Shown one piece after another: positions 21,053-32,200 of a DNA stretch of 64,000 nt (its first letter is position 1; each line of letters starts with the position of its first letter). The notes beneath the pieces are model-generated. The model did no database searches. It was given only the letters and a program-made list of their open reading frames with translations, and was not told the DNA's origin. Both the position numbers and the translations under genes were made by a program. The DNA comes from Proteles cristata cristata (lineage: Eukaryota > Chordata > Mammalia > Carnivora > Hyaenidae), in the NCBI GenBank assembly GCA_017311185.1, contig JAESUZ010003297.1, forward strand, positions 682,001-746,000, in the 5' to 3' direction.

Positions 21053-24000
21053 ATGGGCTGTGGGACAAGCAAGGTCCTTCCTGAGCCGCCAAAGGATGTC
21101 CAACTGGATCTCGTCAAGAAGGTGGAGCCCTTCAGTGGCACCAAGAGTGATGTGTACAAGCACTTCATCACAGAGGTGGACAGTGTTGGTGCTCTCAAAG
21201 CTGGGTTCCCAGCAGCCAGTCAGTGTGCAAACCCCTGCCCTGGTGCCCCCACTGCCGGCCACACAGAGCCTCCCTCAGAACCACCACGTAGGGCCAGGGT
21301 GGCTAAGTACAGGGCTAAGTTTGACCCACGTGTGACAGCTAAATATGACATCAAAGCCCTGATTGGCCGAGGCAGTTTCAGCCGAGTGGTACGTGTGGAG
21401 CACCGTGCAACCCGGCAGCCATATGCCATCAAGATGATTGAGACCAAGTACCGGGAAGGACGAGAGGTATGTGAGTCAGAGCTGCGTGTGCTGCGCCGGG
21501 TGCGTCATGCCAACATCATCCAGCTCGTGGAGGTGTTTGAGACGCAGGAGCGTGTATACATGGTGATGGAGCTGGCAACTGGTGGAGAGCTCTTTGATCG
21601 CATCATCGCCAAGGGTTCTTTCACTGAACGTGATGCCACACGGGTACTGCAGATGGTGCTGGACGGTGTCCGATATCTGCATGCACTGGGCATCACACAC
21701 CGAGACCTCAAGCCTGAGAATCTGCTTTACTACCACCCAGGCACTGACTCCAAGATCATCATCACTGATTTCGGCCTGGCCAGTGCCCGCAAGAAGGGGG
21801 ATGACTGCCTGATGAAGACCACCTGTGGCACACCCGAGTACATTGCTCCCGAGGTCCTGGTCCGCAAGCCCTATACCAACTCAGTTGACATGTGGGCCCT
21901 GGGTGTCATTGCCTACATCCTGCTCAGTGGCACCATGCCCTTTGAGGATGACAACCGTACCAGGCTGTACCGGCAAATCCTCAGGGGCAAGTACAGTTAC
22001 TCGGGGGAGGTGAGTCTGCCCTGTCCCAGGGATGCTGGGAAGCCCCTGGGTGGGGGGATATCTTGCAGCTCTTGATCAGAAGGATGTGCTTGGAGGGCCA
22101 TGTTCATGGGGCCAGACAGGTAGAGAATAGTAGGGTATCTCAGTTTGAGTTTCCCCAAACGTGAGCCCTGAGACTTGGGAGCAGATAATTTAATTGGGAT
22201 ATGATTCCAGTAAGCACAGGTGAAGGGTGGAGAAGATAAGGCAGAAAGGGAGGAAGCCAGTAAAAGGCATATGAAGGAGTAGACTGCCTCTGGGGGGCCA
22301 CTGGAACTCCTACTGGGGACCTTTAGGTTAATCACATGGAACATGCCTCAGAATTGTACCACTGAGGGATAAGAAGGCAGGTGGGTTTTAATCCACTGAC
22401 TCCTATATGAGTCGAGAATTTATTAGGGGTGGGACATTAAATCCCTGGTACTTCCGGGCTGTCCTGAATGCCAGCTACTGCTGGAGAAAATCCTCAGGCA
22501 AAGAAGCAGGGAGATGCAGGCACTGACACTGGGAGCTATCCACATGCACAGGAGCACCGCAGCCGCCGGTGAGCTCAGAGGTGGGCTGGAGCATGTGGGG
22601 CAGGGCAGCCACAACGTCTGCTCCATGGGGACCTGGACAAGCTAACATGACCACGCCTTGTCTAAAGGAGCTGCCGCTGCTCATCTCTGCCGTTTTGCCA
22701 CACAGCCCAGAGGATTCTGTGCACCTGGACGTTCTAGTTTTTTAAAGAGAAGCCAGAACATTTGATCTTAAAATGTTGGAATTCCATTCACATATTTAAG
22801 TAGTATCTTGTGGTGCCAGCAAATACTAACCTGCAGGCCAGATTCAACCAGCAGTTTGTGTCTTTGGATCCACGGATTGCCCTGATACCTGAAAAAGTCT
22901 TTTAGGCTTCAGTACTGGTGGGAGCTGAAGGAAGTTGCACAAAAAGAAAAGAGTTGGTTGGTCCTTAGGCAGGAGGCTGACTGGGTAGGAGAGGAGGCTG
23001 ACCATAGGCACCAGCAGGTACTACAAGCATAATGGTGGGTTCTGGAAGGTTGGGAATAAAAAAATATGTGATGGTCTAAATGGGAGGTGAAGTAAGCTTT
23101 GCAGGACAACAGGATTCTGCCAAGGCAGTGAGGGACCCTCCCTGAGTGCCCCTGCAGAGTGCTTCCCACAGTGTTTGTCTCAGGCTTGGGCCTGCTGACT
23201 GCCGTCCATGCCTCCTGAACAGCCTACATGGAGGGGCAGGAGCTCTGGGATCAACTTCCTTCTAAAACCCAGCTTTCCTTCCAGGGACTTTGGACTGGGC
23301 CCTCTCTGGCCCCAGTCAACTGGCCCAGAGCAGCATTTCCTATAGAAGTCACCCCAAAGCCTCTTGTCACTTTGTCTTTAGTGCTTGATGTCTGTGCTCT
23401 ATCAGATTTCCTGTCAGCTTCCAGACATGGTCGTGGGGTCAGTCAAGGACTTCCGTGAGGATGGGGGCTGGCATTCCCTAGGGGATTTCCAGGTCACGTG
23501 TCAAAGTTGTGTGAGGAAGGGAGGAAAACCTTCATCTTTAAAATATACATATATTTTTAGGGGAGTCTGAGTGGCTCAGTAGGGTAAGGGTCCGACTTTG
23601 GCTCAGATAATGATTTCATGGTTCGTGGGTTCAAGCCCCGCATCGGGCTCTGTGCTGACAGCCAGCTCAGAGCCTGGAGCCTGTTTCAGATTCTGTGTCT
23701 CCCTCTCTCTCTGACCCTCCCCTGTTCATGCTATCTCTCTCAGAAGTAAATAAAAACTTTAAAAATATATGTATATTTTTATATATTTTTTTGAGAGAGA
23801 GACAGAGTGAGCGGGGGAGGGGCAGAAAGAGGGAGAGAGAATCCTAAGCAGGCGCTGCATTGTCAGTGCAAAGCGCAATGTGGGGCTCGAACTCAGGCCA
23901 TGACCCTGCCCCACTCTCTGCCCCACTTTCTACACACCATAGGCCCAAGATGTTTGCTCTATTCACTCTGCATGCTAAGCTCTTGCTCAGGCTTTTCCCT

Positions 24001-27000
24001 CTCTTCCCATTGTTGGCCGTAGAAATTTGACCAGCTCTGGGGCGCCTGGGTGGCTTAGTCGGTTAAGCTTCCGACTTTCGCTTGGGTCATGATCTCGCGG
24101 TTCGTGGGTTCGAGCCCCGCGTCGGGCTCTGTGCTGACTGCCAGCTCAGAGCCTGGAGCCTGTTTCAGTCTGTGACTCCCTCTCTCTCTGACCCTCCCCT
24201 GCTCACGCTGTCTCTCTCTCTCCTAGAAATAAATAATAAAAAAATATTAAAAAAAAAAAAAAAAAAAAAGAAATTTGACCAGCTCTGAAAGGTTCAATTC
24301 AAAAATTAAGAATAAACATTAAGAACAGTGCCGTGTCGTGCCTGCTGAGTACTGGACACAGTGCTAGGGGTTCTGTATCCAACATGTTTAATCACAATAG
24401 CACTGCCAGGTGGATGTAATCCCCTGTTTTACAGATGAGGAAGTTGAAGCTAGCGAGGCTAGGTAACTTGTCCGTAGTCTCACAGCTAGAGGGTGGCAGG
24501 CCTGGTATTTGAACCCAGGCCATCTTGGTGTCAGAGTTCTTGGCCTTTCCATCCCCACAGTCTCTGTTTCCTGAAATACTTGCCTCAGCATGTTGTTGGA
24601 GTCTTTGTTTCAGCACTTTCTTGGGCTATTGTCTGTGGACATCTCTCCTCTCAGGCCTGTACTTTGAAGACAGCATGTGTATCAATACACATGTTCCCAG
24701 TATCAATACACATGTTCCCAGTACTTTCTCCTGGCTTCTCCTGAGGGAAACACCGGTGGTTGGTGATTCCCTGGGAAAGGACCCAAAAGTGGCTGGCAGG
24801 CAGATAGGGCAGCCCCCTCTTCTGGGGGCTAGACTCCAGGAAGAAGTGAAGAGCCTGCTGGACCTGTGTCTAGTAGTCTATGACCAGACCTGCTTAGAAG
24901 CAGCTGTGGGAGTCTTGGAAGAAGAGGGAATGCTGGGAAGGAGCCGGCTGTGACAGATAGTTTTGAGAAGAGAAATCTGCATTTTCTTTGGGAACCAGAG
25001 GTGCCAGAGTGGAGAGGGCTAAGCCAGGGTCATATTGGAAGTGATGGGAGACACATGTTGGCCAGATGTGAGGAAGACCTGTGTTGAGTTGAGAGCAGGC
25101 TAAAGACAAAAGAGCCACCTAGAAAGAGGGAGCTTCTTGTCGTGAGAGATTCCAGAAGGGCTGGAGCAGTTATTTCTAAAGGAGTGACACAAAAAGTGAA
25201 TCATCATCTGTCAGGCCCAAACTAGAGGACCGTTACGGTCCACTGACTTGGAGATTCTGTGATTGACTTGACACGAAATGTGATGTTGCCAGCCTAATGT
25301 TATTGCTTTTGTCAAGAGTTCTATTCCTAGAGTAAGGACAGATGGAGAGGCTCTTATGGGACTGAGGGCAAAATGGTACCATCCGCAGCTTTGCTGTCTG
25401 CCTTATTTGGCAGCCTTTAATTGTCGCCCTGTACTTGGGCAGTTTCTGAGCTGTAGGCAAGCCCAACTGACTGTCCCATGAACAGGGGGCCTGCGGTAAA
25501 GGTTCTCAGAGAGTGCCTTGTTCAGAGAGTAAGTGCTGCCAGGCAAGGGACAGAATCTTGGTGGGAGAGGAAGGCCACTTGCAGGCCCAGCATGCCACTC
25601 CCTGGGGGGATTTTGTCGGAGGGAAGTGGCTTTTCAGGGATGGTCTCTGGGCAGCAGTCTGACTACCCATCCACATAGTACCATGGGGCAGGCGCTCAGG
25701 TGCGTGAATTGGACCATCTTGTAGTTCTGATAGCCCTGCAGTAGGATGAGTGGTCAGAGCCAGAGTTCACATTCACTTTCCTGCTTCTTTAAATGACTCT
25801 AACACTTGTCATTCAGCCCTGGGTTATTGAAGATAAAAGGAGGTATGGAGGACGTGCCATGTCCTGTTGCTCTGTAGGTGAAGGGGGTCGGTGCCTGTGA
25901 GAGGGCTGATTGTGCAGCCTGGTTCATATGCACTGATAGGGAGCAGCCAGCTGCGTAGGGATGGGGCCTTGGCCCAGAACCATGGGGAGGCTCTCCCCAG
26001 GGGTGCGGAAGAGCTGGAGACTGGATGTTGTGTGCAGGCAGCAGATGAGATGCAAGGAGGCAGATGGCATGTTTCCAGGCTCATGCTTGGATTCTGCTGG
26101 CTGCCTTTAACTGCCTCACGTTCCCACCTCCAGTGTGGATGGGGGCTGTGATGGGCCGTCAGTTCATCACTCTTCTTTTGCTGCCTCCTGCTCCCAGAGT
26201 AAGGGGATGGCTTTTCCATGCCTGTCTCAATAGCTGACAGCATAAGGGAACACACATTGATTTAGAATTCTTTGCTGTGAGGTATCTCTAAGCCCTTCCT
26301 CCTTGCTTCTCTGCTGGTGGCTGTTGGGTGCCAAGAGCTGGGTGATGGTGCTGGCTCGGTGTCAGGATCCCATGATGCCCCCATACCTGTACAGGAGGGA
26401 TCCCTCTGGAAGGGCTGTCCCTACTTCACCACATCTCCTGGTCCACAGTAAGTATTCAACAGAGAATTCGTCCTCCTTTACTGTAAGAGCAGACGCTGGC
26501 AGTCCAGATTCCTGACTGGTCCCTGGAAGGTGGTCTGATTTGGTTCACTAGGTGAGGGACTGGACCCTCACTGGTCACTGTGCTTGGAGACCTCTTGCAG
26601 GAAGGCAGGGGTAGCTTCCTCCTGGTGGGGGCAGGAGACAGGCTTGGAGTGGAGAGGGGCAGCATCCCCTCCTGCACCACCCCGGGTCCACCACTAAGCT
26701 CCCTGGAACTCTGTCCTCTAGGCTTCCCTCTGCCACTGCTGCCCTGGTTACACAGTCCCCAGAGAGCAGTTCTCTCCTGTGTGGCAGAAACAGACGCCCA
26801 TCTCCCACATTAGTGCATTCAGCCATTCCTACCTCCTGACCACCTCCAGCTTCTCGTTAACCTAGGGTCAGATCCTCCTGTCATCACTCGTTTTCCACCT
26901 CCGGCCCCGCCGAGGCCTCTCCAACAAAGGGGTGTATCGTGGGTTGTGTTTGGAGCAGTGCCTGGTGTGCCATCCGTCCCCTCCCTCTCCTGCTCTTCTC

Positions 27001-29244
27001 ATTGTCTGTCTCCACCTGGATAGCTCTGCCCGCTCACAGGCCCTGTCGCTTCTAGGCTCTTGAGTTCCTGTGGGAGCTGCCACGGCTGTTGTCTCTCCCA
27101 CGATCTGACCTCTTTAAATCCGCTGACGGCCTCCCACACTCATCCCCTCCTGCCCCCACTAAGTGAAGAGCATACTTGCAGGTGGATGGGATGGCTAAAT
27201 ATGACCTGGTCCAACCACTCCCACCGGCCATGCCTCTCCAGACTCCTTCCTTGGTCAGTTTTCCCATCTCACAAGGTCACTTTTCTCATGCGTGCCTGCC
27301 TGGCCTCATTTCACCTGCCTCCCAGAGCAAGCGTGGTGCCCAGATCTGAGCTTTGCTCCAGTATGTCCTCTCCAGCTTGGAACAGAAGTCTCCTTCATCT
27401 CTTCACTCATCCTGCCATCCTATGTTGTCCAAGTCCTGTGTACCCAGGGTTCAAGGACACAGGTCTCAGTGTGGGTGACGTGCTAATAGCCACCAGGGCT
27501 GCAAACCGTCTCAGAAATTAGAATGGGAGGAAGTTGTTGTGTTTGTATGTTTGTGTTTTGTTTTTTTTTAGGAGCCCCATAAGGGTCTTGAACTCACAGG
27601 ACTTTGAGATTGAGACCTGAGTTGAGATCGAGTCAGACACTTACCGACTGAGCCACCCAGGCACTCCATGTTTTTTATTTTTTTAATGTTTATTATATTA
27701 GGGAGAGTGTGTGAGCAGGGGAGGGGCAGAGAATGAGAGGGAGACACAGAATCTGAAACAGGCTCCAGGCTGCCAGCGCAGGGCCCAACATGGGACTCGA
27801 TCATGGACTGTGAGATAATGACCTGAGCTGAAACCAAGAGTCAGGATCCTTAACTGACTGAGCCACCCAGGCACCCCCAGGATTTCATTTGTTACTTATC
27901 TCAAGTTTCAAAACACAGCTTTACTAACCTTTAAGTTGTCACGCCTTTTCTTGTTTAATTTTATCTTCATTCTCTATGTCTTTCTAAAATTCTATTATCT
28001 TCCTTCTTTTTCTCCCCTCAGGCTCTCTCCCCTAAGGTCCTCTTTCCTGATGCTCAGCCCCCACCTATCCCCTGCCAGGTCCCAGGGTGGTGGATTCTGT
28101 TTGGTCTGGAAGCCCAGGCACCAAGATGGTGAGTGTCTTGACCAGAGGAAGGGGTTGCTGGCTCCCCTGCCACACTGTGTCTAGCTCTGCTGAATTTTTC
28201 AAAACACTTTGCCTTGTGGGCAACATCAGAGTATGCTGTTCTTGTCGTACTAATAGTTCTGCTCTCCTGAGTAAACCCAAAGCTCCACTTCCCAGAAACG
28301 TGCTCTTTGCTCTTGTTCAGGCCCACGTAAGTACAGGAAAGAGGCCTTTGGGGGTGGGAATACTGGGTCTGAAAATATATCCTGAGACAAAGCTGAGGGA
28401 AGATTGAGTCATGGGAGCAAAGCCCAGGCTTTTTTCCACCCTTCCTTCCCCTAGCAGCTCCAGCAGCTCTTTGGTGAGGCTACCTCCTCTGCCAGGGAAC
28501 CTTCCCGAGACACCATGGCCTAGTAAAGAACCTATAGAGGTCAAGAGGTCAAGGCCACTTAAATGTTAGATGCTATGCTTCTATTTCTTATGTGCAGCCA
28601 AGTGAGGAAGAAAGCTGGGAAACAGTCTTCTGAGAATCCAGGACTTTAGCAACTGGCAAACACTTAAAAATCCATTGCATTTGATCCTTCATATATTTTT
28701 TAAGTTTATTTATTTGTTTATTTTTATTTTTATTAAAACATTTTTTTAAAAATATTTTTTATTTATTTCTAGGAGAGAGAGAGAGACAGCATGAGCAGGG
28801 GAGGGCCAGAGAGAGAGGGAGATACAGATCCCGAAATTGGCTCCAGGCTCTGAGCTGGCAGTCAGCACAGAGCCCGACGCGGGGCTCGAACCCACGAACC
28901 GCGAGGTCATGACCTAAGCGAAAGTTGGACGCTTAACCGACTAAGCCACCCAGGCGCCCCTATTAAAACATTTTTTTAATGTTTGTTTATTTTTGAGAGA
29001 CAGAGAGAGTATGGGAGCAGGGGAGGTGCAGAGAGAGAAGGAGACATAGAATCTGAAGCAGGCTCCGTGCTCTCAGCTATCAGCACAAAGGCTGATGGCA
29101 GGGCTCGAACTTACGAACTATGAGATCATGACCTGGCTAACCGACTGAGCCACCCAGGTGCCCCTAAGTTTATTTATTTTGAGGGAGAGAGAGAGAGAGA
29201 GAGAGAGCGAGAGCGAGAGAGCGCAAGTGGGGAGGAGCAGAGAG

Positions 29245-29286
<42 letters not shown>

Positions 29287-32200
29287 CCCAAGCAGGCTCC
29301 GTGCTGCCAGTGCAGAGCCTGACATGGGGCTCAAACTCACAAGTTATGAGATTCTGACCTGAGCTGAAGCCAAGAGTCAGATGCTTAACCAACTGAGCCA
29401 CCCAGGTGCCCCCTGCTCCTTCATATTAAAAATGAGGAGGCTTGTTTTCTCTAAGGTTGCACAGAGAAAGTAGACTTAGAATGGCATCTCTGGGCTTTCA
29501 ACCTGGTGTTTTAATTCATCACCCAGATGCCATCCAGAAGCCAGGCCTTTCTTTCCCCTCACTTGAGAGTGGTCAGGCATCCCTGCCAGAGGGAGTCTAG
29601 GGCAAGCCCTGGGAGCTGGGTTTGCTGCTGGAAGGAAGTAGCTTTCTCTTTTCTCAGCAGTCTAGGCCAGAGAGTTGGCTTCATCCTTTGTTCCTTTAGC
29701 CCTTTGGCTTAAGGTAAAACCACTGGTAGTGACCTGGGCAGTGTTCTTCCCAGGCCCTGGGACACTAAAGCTAGAGCAAGTAAAAGGGGCTGGGGAGGAG
29801 GAAAGTTCACCTTCAGCTGGACTGGAAAGCCCTTTCTGATTGCATGCTTCCCTTTAAAGGGAATGTTGGATTCTGCTGCTGAGGAGTGACTGGTCCCTCA
29901 GAAGCAGGGGATAAGGAAGGTGACATTGGTAAGGAAGTGCTCATGGGAGAGTTCCATCTATCCCTTTTTAGCTTCTCTGCTGTTATAATGTCAAGAGTAG
30001 ATAACCTAGGGGCGCCTGGCTGACTCAGTAGAGCACATGACTCTTGATCTTAGGGTCATGAGTTTAAGCTCCAGGTTGGGTCCAGAGCTTACTTAAAAAA
30101 AAAAAAAAAAAAAAGTAGACACCCTACCCTAACTGCATGGGGATGAGGACTCTGGGGGCCCCAGATGAGGGAAAAGGACAACCAGCTTGATGGTCAGAAA
30201 CAGGGTGGAGGTGATGTCCCCCCTCCTCCAGTCTCTCCTTATCCTTTCGGGACAGCACCCAGCCCTTCACCCACATAGCTCATAAGAGGTTCGTGGAAAG
30301 GACAGTGTAGGCTCTCACCCTGGGTATTGAAGCTGCCCTCTGCTTCCACAGCAGAGGGAGACCTTAGTCTAGAGGCAGGCACACTGACATTTAACATTCC
30401 CTTCCGTGCCCCATACTCCAGCAGGTCAGTCCAGAAAACGGTGGAAGCCTCTGGGAGACTGGCCAGGTGATACATGGGGCCTGTCCCTTCTGTCAGCCAC
30501 CTGTGCCTCACATGTGTCCCTGACCTGACTCCAGGTTTACTGAGGTGAGAGTTCTGTTTACCCAGAGCCAGCAGTTAGAGCTATGATAACTGAAAGGCCT
30601 GACTATTTATCATTATTCTTTTTCTCATGTTTACAGTGCTACTACCCAGCCAGTTAGGTCATAGTCTGTCAGTGCAGGGTTGTTCTGTGAGTATTGAAAG
30701 CTTTCTTAGGAGGTACTCAGTTGGACTTGGCCAGAAGCACGGCCTTGGGTGAGTGTGGAAAGCCTTGCTTTTCCTTGCTGAGTGCTGTTGGAGGCCTTGG
30801 TGGCACTCCCAGGGGCCCACTGCTCTGAAGGGCAGCCTGAGTCCCTGTCTCACTGTCAGTGGGCTGGGTTGAGGACCAGTATTTTCCTGCTTTTGGCCTC
30901 CTGACTCCCCACTACAAGTTCCTCAGGGTGCAAGGGTTAGGCCGAGTGCCACTGGCACAGATTGGGTCAGGATGGCTTAAGTCACATTGACTTGGGGGAC
31001 CCACCTGGTCCAGCTCTTACAGCTCCTGAAATATGGGGTGAGCTAGGGCCTGCTGGGGAGGGCTGGGGTGGCCCTTAGACGAATGAGTTCATCGGCATTC
31101 TGCACACGGCTGCGTGTACACAGTAATTGGGGAGGCAAGCGTCTGGGGGAGCAGAAGGCGCAGATCAATCTGGCTCGCTTTTGTCACTAACAGGCTGGCT
31201 GCTCGGCGAGCAGCAGGGATTGATGCCTGGTGTGAGCGTGTGTCATTCTGGAGATGAAAATGGTTAAGCCCACAGGATGGGTCCGGTGAGAGGCCCGTCT
31301 CAGACTGCACTGAACTTGCGTGGAACTGCAGGGGGCCTTGGTCTGGCTGGGTATGGATGTTGGGGGTGTCTCTGACCCATCCGTGTTTAGGTTCCTGGCT
31401 TGTGAGTCCAGCTTCACCACTGTTTATTTTGTCATCAGAGGAGTTGTCCCTCTTCTCTCTTGGTTGGCCCAAGGAGGCACAAGCAGAATCCATGTCCCAG
31501 CTCTGTTTGGCTAGCCTGGGCTGCCAGCTCTGTCTTTGGGCTGTCCCACCAGTAGGCCCAGCTTAGCCACAGTGTGTCTCCCAGTGATTTCTCTTTTTCT
31601 TGGAGACCTGAAAGGCTGGTAGGGCAGCACAAGTATTCCCATGACCCAACCTGTTCAGCTTCTAGGTTTTGCTCTGTCCGTCAGGGGCCCCATTATGCCT
31701 TTCTTTCCATCACTTAAGTGAGTGACGGGGGCTGCAGCGAGTGTCTGTGGTTTAGATTGGCTGGCCCCTCAAAGTGGCTTCTTATGTGCAGATGACAGCA
31801 GCAAGCCATGGGGCTTTCTTGAACCATGAGCAACTGGGCAACTGTGTAGTCCAGTCACCCTGCACGTCAGCCTCTGTAGCAGAGTCCTGAGCTGTGCAGG
31901 TCTGCAGGGAAACTTGGACCAGACTGTGTGTGTGGGAGGGCTGTCACTCTGCGCCCTCTCGCTGCTCTCAGCAAGGTATTTATGGGCTTCCCTGCCTGCA
32001 TATCCTGAGGCCCTGATTGCCCTCCTCCTGAGGGATGTTGTCTCCCCAGGAACTGCTCGGAGCTAGCACACTGGTGAGGAGGACCCTGTTAAGTGGCTGT
32101 TTGGTAACGTGGTCTGTCATTTTCCACCAGTTCAGTTTAGTAAAGTTGAGATTTGCTTTCCAAAAATCAGGTTAGGGTAGCAACTGCAAGTAGCCCCCAC

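Noticed and set aside
24040..24120. Possible tRNA genes in the SINE heads
   Set aside because: The box A/B-like heads belong to SINEs with CT body and A tail, many copies, degenerate arms; not functional tRNA genes.
29176..29282. GA-rich tract as an independent microsatellite or GAGA regulatory site
   Set aside because: It is the expanded CT body of a minus-strand SINE, with tRNA head directly following.
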